This document shows, piece after piece, positions 24,903-31,755 of a stretch of DNA of 36,558 nucleotides. The position numbers were made by a program, and so were the translations under genes. Source of the stretch: Deinococcales bacterium (GTDB taxonomy: Bacteria > Deinococcota > Deinococci > Deinococcales > JAAFIG01). Positions within the stretch are counted from its first letter, which is position 1. Each line of letters begins with the position of its first letter. Location of the stretch: NCBI GenBank assembly GCA_025359505.1, contig JANYHH010000036.1:1-36558 (forward strand). Direction: 5' to 3'. Under the pieces are notes generated by a model. The model was not told the origin of the DNA. It made no database searches and worked only from the letters and a program-made list of their open reading frames with translations.

Positions 24903-25580
24903 ATGCGAGAATTGCTCTCCCCACAAATCGAAGATTACCTCAAACGAATTCACAACTTAGAGCAACACGGCAAAGTCAGCACCCAAGCCCTCGCCGACGC
25001 CTTGGAGATCAGCGCCCCCTCGGTCAGCGGGATGCTCAAAAAACTGGCGGAACTCGGGTTGGTCACGCACCACAAATACCAAGGCGCGACCCTGACCGAG
25101 GGCGGCAAACAGATTGCGCTCGAGCTGATCCGCCACCACCGCCTCCTAGAAACCTACCTGCACCAAGCTCTGGGGTACAAGCTCCACGAGGTTCACGCCG
25201 AAGCCGAGCGCTTGGAGCACCACATCAGTGAAGACTTCGAAGCCCGGATCTCGGAAATACTGGGTCATCCGACCCACGACCCGCACGGCGACCCCATTCC
25301 CACCAAAGACGGGCAACTGCCGCCCAGCGCCTCGAGACCGCTGACGGCATTGTTCGTTGGCGAAGACGCGGTGATCGGCCGGATTTTAGAGCACCGCAAC
25401 AGTGATTTCATCCAGCACCTCGAGCAGCTTGGATTGACGCCCGGCGCGACCGTGCGCGTCACGGGCATCAGCCAGCCCGCTGGCACGCTGACCCTACAAA
25501 GCGGTGGCAAGCTTCACACCTTGTCGCTCGAGGCGGCGCAGAAGCTCTTCGTCAGCGCGGCACTCGAGGTGAATTCGTGA
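24903..25580 (+). CDS. mntR: DtxR-family manganese regulator (MntR type)
   Basis: ATG 24903 is preferred because AGAGG lies at 24891-24895; the in-frame ATG at 24873 lies inside the operator. The 225-residue protein has the winged HTH at 26-50, the dimer/metal domain and a C-terminal SH3-like FeoA domain (about 150-225). Metal ligands can be matched to DtxR positions: His79, Glu83, His98, Glu105 and His106. Asp11 and Glu102 replace the Met10 and Cys102 of iron-sensing DtxR, which is the manganese-type pattern of MntR. It overlaps mntH by GTGA and carries its operator in its own promoter, giving a simple Mn-repressed import operon. Confidence 0.92.
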   Translation: MRELLSPQIEDYLKRIHNLEQHGKVSTQALADALEISAPSVSGMLKKLAELGLVTHHKYQGATLTEGGKQIALELIRHHRLLETYLHQALGYKLHEVHAEAERLEHHISEDFEARISEILGHPTHDPHGDPIPTKDGQLPPSASRPLTALFVGEDAVIGRILEHRNSDFIQHLEQLGLTPGATVRVTGISQPAGTLTLQSGGKLHTLSLEAAQKLFVSAALEVNS

Positions 25581-26890
25581 GCCTCGCCAAGCCGAAGTCC
25601 GAAACGATCCAGCACGGCGCACTTGACCAGCAGCTCAACACGGCCGCGCTCGAGGTGCTGAATAGAAGCAGCCCACGCAAGGGCTGGCGGCGACTCGCGC
25701 CGTTTCTCGGGCCCGCCTTCGTGGCCAGCGTCGCCTACGTCGACCCCGGCAACTTTGCGACCAACATCAGCGGCGGCGCGAAGTACGGCTATCTGCTGCT
25801 GTGGGTGATCCTGCTGGCCAGCCTGATGGCGATGCTGGTGCAGAACCTGTCCGCGAAGCTCGGCATCGTCACCGGCAAGAACCTGCCCGAAGTGATCCGT
25901 GAGCGCTTTTCAAAGCCTGTCGTCTGGTTTTACTGGGCGCAAGCCGAAGCGGTCGCCATGGCCACCGATCTGGCAGAATTTTTAGGCGCGAGCCTCGCGT
26001 TCACGCTGCTGTTCGGATTGCCGCTGTGGGCAGGCGCGGTGCTGACCGGCATCGTGACTTTTGCGCTGCTGGGTTTGCAAGCCAGAGGCTTCCGGCCGAT
26101 TGAAATCGCCATCACCGGCTTCGTGATCGTGATTGCGGGCGCGTACATCGTGCAACTGGCGCTGTCACAGCCGGGCGTGGAGGTGCTGGGTGGTTTTGTA
26201 CCCAGTTTTCGCGGGACGGACAGCCTCTATCTGGCGGTCGGCATCATCGGCGCGACCGTGATGCCGCACGTGATCTACCTGCACAGTGCGCTGACCCAGA
26301 ACCGCATCCCGACCTCGAGCAACGCCCAAGTCAAACGCCTGCTGAAATTCAACGCCATCGATGTCGGGCTGGCCATGAGCATCGCCATGCTGATTAACAT
26401 GAGCATGCTGATCGCCGCAGCCGCGACCTTTCACGCGTCGGGCAAATCGGTCACTGAAATCACCGAAGCCTACAAAACCCTGACGCCGCTGCTGGGGAGC
26501 GGCGCTGCGATTGCCTTCGGGATCGCGCTGCTCGCCAGCGGTTTATCCTCGAGCGCGGTCGGCACGATGAGCGGCGCGGTGATTATGCAGGGCTTCATCG
26601 GCTACCGCATCCCGCTGTTCGTGCGCCGCAGCTTGACGATGATCCCGGCGTTCATCGTCATCGCGCTGGGTTTGAACCCGACCGACACATTGATTCTGTC
26701 GCAGGTCGTGCTGAGCTTTGGGATTCCCTTTGCGCTGATTCCCTTACTGATGTTCACCGCCAATCGGCAAATCATGGGCAAATTCGTCAATCACCCGCTG
26801 ACAACGCTGCTGGGCTGGGGGATCGCTGGGCTGATTATCGCGCTGAACGTGTACTTGCTGCTCAGCACCTTCGGTGTGATTCGCGCATGA
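25577..26890 (+). CDS. mntH: NRAMP-family manganese transporter
   Basis: GTG 25577 overlaps the mntR stop (GTGA). The 437-residue protein has about 11 membrane helices. NRAMP signatures are intact: DPGNF in helix 1 (56-60) and MPHVIYLHSAL in helix 6, the two unwound metal-binding segments. It imports Mn2+ (and possibly Fe2+) with protons. Co-translation with the Mn-type regulator and the MntR box upstream make manganese the likely substrate. Manganese import is prominent in radiation- and oxidation-tolerant bacteria, which suits the suggested lineage. Only about three CTCGAG sites occur in it. Confidence 0.95.
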   Translation: MSLAKPKSETIQHGALDQQLNTAALEVLNRSSPRKGWRRLAPFLGPAFVASVAYVDPGNFATNISGGAKYGYLLLWVILLASLMAMLVQNLSAKLGIVTGKNLPEVIRERFSKPVVWFYWAQAEAVAMATDLAEFLGASLAFTLLFGLPLWAGAVLTGIVTFALLGLQARGFRPIEIAITGFVIVIAGAYIVQLALSQPGVEVLGGFVPSFRGTDSLYLAVGIIGATVMPHVIYLHSALTQNRIPTSSNAQVKRLLKFNAIDVGLAMSIAMLINMSMLIAAAATFHASGKSVTEITEAYKTLTPLLGSGAAIAFGIALLASGLSSSAVGTMSGAVIMQGFIGYRIPLFVRRSLTMIPAFIVIALGLNPTDTLILSQVVLSFGIPFALIPLLMFTANRQIMGKFVNHPLTTLLGWGIAGLIIALNVYLLLSTFGVIRA

Positions 26891-27372
26891 AGCCCCATAA
26901 GGTAACGATGCGACTGACCATCAGCTCGATCCTCGACTGCTCGCTGCTCGAGGCGTGTGAGGCCATCGCGCAGCCGCGCACGATGCAATTCGTTTCAGCG
27001 CCGCTATTGACGTTCGATGCCTCAGCCCTGCCAACGCGTTGGCACGTAGGAAAATTTGCGGTGCGACTCAAACTCCTGAGCTTCGTACCAATCGGCTCGC
27101 AGACCATCGGCATCGAGTTGCCCGCTTCACCATCACCAGATCAGGTGAGCTTGCGTGACAATGGGCATGGCGCAATCGCTCGAGTCTGGGATCACCGAAT
27201 TCAGCTCAACGCCATTGGTGCGCGTCAATGCCAGTACACCGATGAATTACGCGTAGAAGCGGGTTGGTGGACGCCAGCCGTTTGGGTGTTCGCGCAAATC
27301 TTCTACCGCCATCGTCAGCGACGCTGGAAAGTGCTATTGCGGCAACTGAGCAACAGCTCGAGTCCAGTGTGA
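26887..27372 (+). CDS. SRPBCC-superfamily (START-like) protein
   Basis: This 161-residue protein overlaps the mntH stop by ATGA, so it is the third gene of the mntR operon. The C-terminal part, DELRVEAGWWTPAVWVFAQ followed by FYRHRQRRWKVLLRQL, has the pattern of the closing helix of SRPBCC ligand-binding proteins. The preceding region has alternating strands. These proteins bind hydrophobic ligands in a deep cavity; the ligand here is not deducible. Its tight coupling with manganese import genes is unusual and may be incidental. No signal peptide is seen. Confidence 0.75.
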   Translation: MKPHKVTMRLTISSILDCSLLEACEAIAQPRTMQFVSAPLLTFDASALPTRWHVGKFAVRLKLLSFVPIGSQTIGIELPASPSPDQVSLRDNGHGAIARVWDHRIQLNAIGARQCQYTDELRVEAGWWTPAVWVFAQIFYRHRQRRWKVLLRQLSNSSSPV

Positions 27373-27391
27373 GGATCTAGGCTCGAGCAAG

Positions 27392-27856
27392 CTATACCTC
27401 TGGCCCGCTCCACGACAGCAATTCCACCGCGTTGCCCTCGGGGTCGGCGGCGTAGCACAGGGTGACCTGCCAGCCGTCACTGCGCGTCAGCGTGACGATT
27501 TCCCCGATGCTCGAGCCGCCAGCCGCAATCACGGCTTGCTGGGCAGATTGCACGTCCGGCACTTCAAACGCGATGTGCCCGTAGCCGCGCCGCTGCACCG
27601 CGCGGCTGGTCTCGAAATCCGGGGTCAACTCGAAAATCTCTAAAGTCGGGCCTGAGTCTCCGTGACCGGGCAACCGCAGGTGCATCCCGCGCTGGTGCGC
27701 TCCGGGCAATTGGGTCAGCGCCTCGAGCTTTGCACCGCTGTAATCGCGCTCGGGTGGCACGGGGACGCAGCCGAAGACGGTTTGGTAAAACGCGGCGAGG
27801 CTGCGCCAATTGCCAGCGATCAAATTGGTGTGGACGTACTTGGCGTCTAAGCTCAC
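27392..27856 (-). CDS. VOC (glyoxalase/bleomycin resistance) family protein
   Basis: A GTG start at 27856 overlaps the stop of the upstream membrane-protein gene by 4 bp. The 154-residue protein has two beta-alpha-beta-beta-beta units. The first has VHTNLIAGN, AFYQTVFGC and LEIFEL; the second has GYGHIAFEVPD and DPEGNAVELLSW. The His/Glu residues in these segments are the usual metal ligands of the vicinal-oxygen-chelate fold. Members include glyoxalases, dioxygenases and antibiotic-binding proteins; the substrate is not readable. It is the second gene of a two-gene operon. Confidence 0.88.
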   Translation of the reverse strand: MSLDAKYVHTNLIAGNWRSLAAFYQTVFGCVPVPPERDYSGAKLEALTQLPGAHQRGMHLRLPGHGDSGPTLEIFELTPDFETSRAVQRRGYGHIAFEVPDVQSAQQAVIAAGGSSIGEIVTLTRSDGWQVTLCYAADPEGNAVELLSWSGPEV

Positions 27857-28518
27857 GCACCCGAGTCTACGCTGGGTGGCTCGAGACGTTCGACTTTGTA
27901 ACGCTGCCCGCTCGAGTCGCGGTATGTGCCGTCACCGAGCGGCTCGAGGGTCAGGGGCGCTAACTCGAGTGGCTGACCCATCCGTGCGTAGATCGGAACC
28001 AGCACGCTCAGCAGCACCACGGCAATCGCGCTGATCGTCAGCAGTTGCGGGTAGCCGAACGCCTCGGCGATCTGATCGGGGCGGATGATCCCCGCGCAGA
28101 TCAGTGCGACGGACAGCGCGATGGCGTAAGCAGCGGCGCGTTGCACCCAGCGCTGCGCGGGCGATAAGCGCGGCAATTGCAGCAAAAAGCCGTGCGCCAA
28201 ACCAATCATTAAGGTGATCGAGCAAAACGCGGTCTGCCACAGCGGCCCCCAGCTCACCTCGAGCCACAGGAAAGCGTTAAACAGCAGCAGCGCCACAGCC
28301 GCCACCGCGATCCCCAGCGCACCCAGCAAGCTCGAGCGGCGCTGCTCCATAAAAACCGCGCTCGACATCGCGCAGATGCTAGCCAGTGATACGGAGAACG
28401 ACGCCGCCAGAATCTTGCCTTGCACGCTGCCGAATTCGCCGCTCAGCACGGTGACAATGGCAATTATTGCCGTCAGCACCAAAAACACCACGAAGCCGCG
28501 CAGGTAAAAGACCCTCAC
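27853..28518 (-). CDS. Multi-pass membrane protein of unknown function
   Basis: The 221-residue protein is predicted to start at GTG 28518, though no strong ribosome-binding site is seen. It has about six hydrophobic segments: near 5-25, 35-55, 65-85, 88-112, 125-143 and 158-178. A soluble C-terminal tail of about 40 residues follows and includes DGTYRDSSGQRYKVERLE. That tail resembles a short SH3-like or bacterial pleckstrin-type strand pair, but no family is recognised. It overlaps the VOC gene by 4 bp and so is translationally coupled to it. Confidence 0.72.
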   Translation of the reverse strand: MRVFYLRGFVVFLVLTAIIAIVTVLSGEFGSVQGKILAASFSVSLASICAMSSAVFMEQRRSSLLGALGIAVAAVALLLFNAFLWLEVSWGPLWQTAFCSITLMIGLAHGFLLQLPRLSPAQRWVQRAAAYAIALSVALICAGIIRPDQIAEAFGYPQLLTISAIAVVLLSVLVPIYARMGQPLELAPLTLEPLGDGTYRDSSGQRYKVERLEPPSVDSGA

Positions 28519-28663
28519 ACCCTCGAGTCTACGCGCTGCACCGATCTGTTGCGGGAATGGTCTCGAGCCACGCGGACAATCTTGTGTTCAAAGAAACTTG
28601 AGATGGGCTGCAATGTGCTTTGGCGCTCAGCTCCGACTCAGAGAACAGCGGACAATACGAAGT

Positions 28664-29428
28664 ATGAACTCGAGAACGCTCAAATGGACGAACCTGATCG
28701 TTTTTCTAGCCACCATCGCCATGAACGCGGCGGCCGTGATCCTGCCGCTGGCGGGGCGCAAAACTCAGGATGTCAGCGCGATGTTCGAGCATCTGTTCAC
28801 GCCGGCCAACTACGCGTTTTCAATTTGGTCGGTGCTGTACACCTTGCTGCTGGTCAACGCGATTGACAGCTTGCGCCGCCCAGACCCCGAGGACAAAAAT
28901 GTCAACCAAGCCCGCGTGTACCTGATCGCTGCCAACGTCCTCAACACGCTGTGGCTGGTGATGTGGCATAACCTGTTGATTGGCTTGACATTGCCGATCA
29001 TGGTGGCAATCCTCACATGCCTCGCGCTCGCCTACAAGCACCTCGAGCGAGCGCCGCTGATCGGCTGGGCCCACTGGGCACAGCGCGTGCCCGTCGCGGC
29101 GTACATGGGTTGGATCGCCGTGGCCACGATTGCCAACGCAGGGAACCTGCTGGTCTGGCTGGGCTTCACTGGCGCACCGCTCGAGCCGTCGGTCTGGGCG
29201 TGCGGGCTGGCGCTGATCGCGGGCGGGATCGGGGCGGGCTTATCGCGCACATTCGGCGGCGCGGCCTTTTGCGCCAGCCTCGCGTGGGGCATGCTCGGCG
29301 TCGTTAATCGCCCCTCGAGCGACGCGGCCTTGATTGGGTTGTACATCGGACTGGCCCTGATCGCCGTGTTCGTCTCGAGCCGCTGGTGGAAGCCAGTCCC
29401 GAGGACGCTCGAGCCAAACAGGGCTTGA
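28664..29428 (+). CDS. TspO/MBR-related tryptophan-rich membrane protein
   Basis: The start is taken at ATG 28664 (MNSRTLKW), giving 254 residues; an in-frame ATG at 28598 adds non-membrane sequence and neither has a clear ribosome-binding site. About seven membrane helices are visible. The block FTPANYAFSIWSVLYTLLL in the second helix region is the TspO/MBR hallmark, followed by several Trp-rich helices (LWLVMWHN, SRWWKP). Bacterial TspO-like proteins bind tetrapyrroles or act in stress signalling; longer seven-helix relatives such as this are uncharacterised. It is transcribed divergently from the membrane-protein/VOC operon. Family assignment is fair. Confidence 0.78.
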   Translation: MNSRTLKWTNLIVFLATIAMNAAAVILPLAGRKTQDVSAMFEHLFTPANYAFSIWSVLYTLLLVNAIDSLRRPDPEDKNVNQARVYLIAANVLNTLWLVMWHNLLIGLTLPIMVAILTCLALAYKHLERAPLIGWAHWAQRVPVAAYMGWIAVATIANAGNLLVWLGFTGAPLEPSVWACGLALIAGGIGAGLSRTFGGAAFCASLAWGMLGVVNRPSSDAALIGLYIGLALIAVFVSSRWWKPVPRTLEPNRA

Positions 29429-29575
29429 ACAGTCGGCTGGTGAGGTGACGGCTGCACGAGTTCACCGAGAGCATCATCAAAACTGACGTGAATTTCAAAG
29501 ATTCCAGCCTAGCATCCTGTGGAGTTTAGGATCAGCCTGATTGATAGAACCGCAGTTTATTTTTGTCAAGAAATT

Positions 29576-29607
29576 GAGGGACGAGGTTTTAAAAAACCTC
29601 GTCCCTC
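29576..29607. terminator. Long perfect hairpin, possible bidirectional terminator
   Basis: Arms GAGGGACGAGGTTTT (29576-29590) and AAAACCTCGTCCCTC (29593-29607) pair fully around a 2-nt loop. A/T tracts lie inside the stem rather than after it, so termination is plausible but not classic. An inverted repeat end of a small mobile element is the alternative. Confidence 0.45.
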
Positions 29608-29680
29608 ACTGGCTGGGGCACGTCCATTCGAACCACGATTAACGGATCCAAAGTGGGCTGGAAGCTGCCCTACTTGAAAC

Positions 29681-29741
29681 GTCTCAAGCCGTAAACGCAC
29701 TGCTGGACATGGTTTAGGATAGACGATCAACGGCTTGAGAC
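29681..29741. repeat. 12-bp inverted repeat pair
   Basis: GTCTCAAGCCGT (29681-29692) and ACGGCTTGAGAC (29730-29741) are perfect inverted copies 37 bp apart. TTGAAACG-like sequence occurs just outside both ends. The structure could be an RNA stem or an element end; the function is unknown. Confidence 0.6.
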
Positions 29742-29922
29742 TAATTCGAGACGGGTTGAAACGATGCTGATTGTGGCGCAATTGTGGCAATTTTGCACAT
29801 CGTTCACTTATAAAAAATCCGAGTGCTATTCACATTACTGAGTTCGGTAACTTCAGGGTAAGAATTCGTCACAATTCAGTGCGTCTGTGATGTAAGCGTG
29901 AGTTAACCGAATCATGCCGTTA

Positions 29923-30972
29923 TCAGAAGATTTGCCGCAACGTATCCAACCCAACCCTGAACACACTCCTCGGCGGTGAGCCATTCTTCTTCAACGGAAT
30001 CCGCGTCAAAGATGACACGAACTCACCCACCCGCACCGCCCATACCAAAGCAATCACCAGCAACGCGAACAGGCGCTCAGACCACTCCTTATACCAGCGG
30101 ATACATGGGTTCCTATGCACCATCCGCGTTTCCTCGAGATTAAAGCCTCGAGTTTTCAGCGCCGCGAACAACGTCTCAATGTTCCAACGTTGCGCGTAAA
30201 TAATCAGCGCTCGAGAAGGTTGTTTGATTGTCACCAACAACAGATACTCACCATCTTCGGTCAGCGTGCCGATCACGAAGACCCTGATGCCCATGACCTT
30301 GGCTTTCCCAAGCTCTTTGACCTCGCCTCGCTTCAAAGCGTTAAACCACACCCAAGCAAGTGCTGCTCTCAAACGTTGTCGAATTATCGTGTCCTGCTTA
30401 ATGCGAATCACGGGGTTCACACCGTTCTCGAGCAGCGTCTCGAACCACGCCGCGCCGATGAACTCCCTGTCGGCTGCGAAGCCTTTCTTGCTCACAAAAC
30501 AGCACCTGACGGGCTGTTCGCGCTGAATACGATTGGCTGGGATGACTTTCAATACGCGCTCGAGAATCGTCTTGCGCTCGGCAGCGTTGCTGTTCCCGGC
30601 TTTCTCGAGATTCACCCACGCGACTGGTAAGGCAATGCCATTGTGGGCGATGCCGATCACGAGGAAGTTGATGTGGACAGCGCCGAACTGCCAGTTCGTT
30701 CGATCCATGGTCAGGACAATCTTGTCAGCGGTGATGAAGCTCAGTACGAATCGGGCGATCAAATCCTGAGCGAAATCAACGTTCAAAAAGCGTTTGACGC
30801 GTCGAGCGTTACTCTCGAGCTTGGCGAGTCCGTTCAAGGCAGTGGCAATCTGGGCGAGGTTCACCGAGCGGACTTTGAGCAGGGCGATGATGAAGCGGCT
30901 GATGAATTCTACGCGGCGGGCGTCAAGGTCGAAGTGGGCTTGCAGGGCGTCTCGCACGGGTTTATGATTCAT
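29923..30972 (-). CDS. IS4-family DDE transposase
   Basis: The 349-residue transposase has the IS4 DDE triad in context: Asp90 in MDRTNW, Asp168 in ADREFIG and Glu266 in the Y-(2)-R-(3)-E-(6)-K motif (Tyr259, Arg262, Glu266, Lys273). The length is normal and no frameshift is seen, so it may be active. The ATG ending at 30972 is preceded by AAGGAG, which sits inside a hairpin. The gene carries seven CTCGAG sites, similar to chromosomal genes, so it may be a long-term resident of this genome. It lies 87 bp downstream of the immunity gene. Terminal inverted repeats and target duplications were not found by eye, so element ends are open. Confidence 0.9.
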   Translation of the reverse strand: MNHKPVRDALQAHFDLDARRVEFISRFIIALLKVRSVNLAQIATALNGLAKLESNARRVKRFLNVDFAQDLIARFVLSFITADKIVLTMDRTNWQFGAVHINFLVIGIAHNGIALPVAWVNLEKAGNSNAAERKTILERVLKVIPANRIQREQPVRCCFVSKKGFAADREFIGAAWFETLLENGVNPVIRIKQDTIIRQRLRAALAWVWFNALKRGEVKELGKAKVMGIRVFVIGTLTEDGEYLLLVTIKQPSRALIIYAQRWNIETLFAALKTRGFNLEETRMVHRNPCIRWYKEWSERLFALLVIALVWAVRVGEFVSSLTRIPLKKNGSPPRSVFRVGLDTLRQIF

Positions 30973-30974
30973 GT

Positions 30975-31006
30975 GGCTACTTTCTCCTTGGTCGGATGGA
31001 GTAGCC
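30975..31006 (-). promoter_or_regulatory. Leader hairpin enclosing the transposase ribosome-binding site
   Basis: GGCTACT (30975-30981) and AGTAGCC (31000-31006) form a 7-bp stem, extended by TCC/GGA (30985-30987 and 30994-30996). On the transposase strand the AAGGAG (30984-30989) lies within it, just before the ATG at 30972. Such hairpins in some IS elements block translation of read-through transcripts. Confidence 0.55.
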
Positions 31007-31059
31007 GCTATTGTCTCAGATTGCGTGGGGGACGCGCAAACTCGAGAAGTGTCCAGTAG

Positions 31060-31755
31060 TTAGGGCCTAGCTAGAATCAATCCAGCGAATCGCGGTTCGT
31101 CAAATTCTCGAGCTGCTTGCATGTTGCAATACAGGTCAAGCAAGCTGTGCTCCACCCGGAACAACAGTGGGTACTCGAGTTCTTGATAATCGCGTCTCAA
31201 GTAGAACTTACCTGTCGGCCCACGTCTGATGCGCGTCTCATCAATGGGTTCGCCTTCTGGAATTGGCTCGTACAGCGAGAAGGATGGTGCGGTGAGTTGC
31301 AAAATCACGAACAAATCATCGCGGTAGGGTACGGTTCCTTCTACCTCCTCCAGCGGAGACTTGAATTGATCTCCTGTCTCAACCAAGTGTATGCGTACTG
31401 GGTACGTGACGAAATCAGTAAAACCGATCTCGTCCAGTTTTTCAATGAACAAGGAGGAAACCACGAGTCCCTGTGCGTCTCCGTAGCAGGAAGGCATGAT
31501 AATCGGGTAGCGCTCGACAACTTCGGAAACGCCGTAGAAGTGGAAGCGTTCTGGGACATCTTCCGGAATCTCGGGTTGCCAGAACTGTCGGAGCTTAAAC
31601 TTGCGAGCCTTTCCTAATGGACCCTTTAATTCGTGGTAGAGGTCATCCTCAGTCAATTCTAATTTAGCTACAATCTCGAGGAAGTTGTAAAGGTTTGAAC
31701 CCAAACCTGATAAGAAATACCGGTAAGGAAAAATAGATGATTCCAGAATGCTCAT
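31060..31755 (-). CDS. Probable immunity protein (Imm11/Imm43-like)
   Basis: The ATG ending at 31755 overlaps the stop of the upstream large gene by ATGA, so the two are translationally coupled. The 231-residue acidic, soluble protein has no signal peptide. A central segment, GLVVSSLFIEKLDEIGFTD followed by YPVRI, resembles the pattern around the conserved core of Imm11/Imm43-type (DUF1629-related) immunity proteins. This is recalled resemblance, not a search. Its place directly after a C-terminal HNH-like domain is the standard toxin-immunity order. It should bind and neutralise the cognate nuclease in the cytoplasm. It has three CTCGAG sites in 0.7 kb, below the local norm. Confidence 0.6.
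   Translation of the reverse strand: MSILESSIFPYRYFLSGLGSNLYNFLEIVAKLELTEDDLYHELKGPLGKARKFKLRQFWQPEIPEDVPERFHFYGVSEVVERYPIIMPSCYGDAQGLVVSSLFIEKLDEIGFTDFVTYPVRIHLVETGDQFKSPLEEVEGTVPYRDDLFVILQLTAPSFSLYEPIPEGEPIDETRIRRGPTGKFYLRRDYQELEYPLLFRVEHSLLDLYCNMQAAREFDEPRFAGLILARP

Larger units (their letters stand above)
29429..29922. other. 494-bp intergenic region with inverted repeats, no gene
   Basis: No coding frame is convincing. The stretch contains no CTCGAG, unlike its left flank. It holds a near-perfect 32-nt palindrome (29576-29607) and a separate pair of 12-bp inverted repeats (29681-29692 and 29730-29741). It lies between the TspO-like gene and the IS4 transposase stop, so it may be an IS/MITE remnant or other inserted DNA. 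Confidence 0.45.

Noticed and set aside
29625-29640. T-loop-like GGTTCGAAT on the minus strand, possible tRNA
   Set aside because: The T-arm stem does not pair and no acceptor or anticodon arm can be built.
29823-31059. Terminal inverted repeats and target duplication of the IS4 element
   Set aside because: I compared both flanks by eye and found no convincing matching ends, so no element boundary is annotated.
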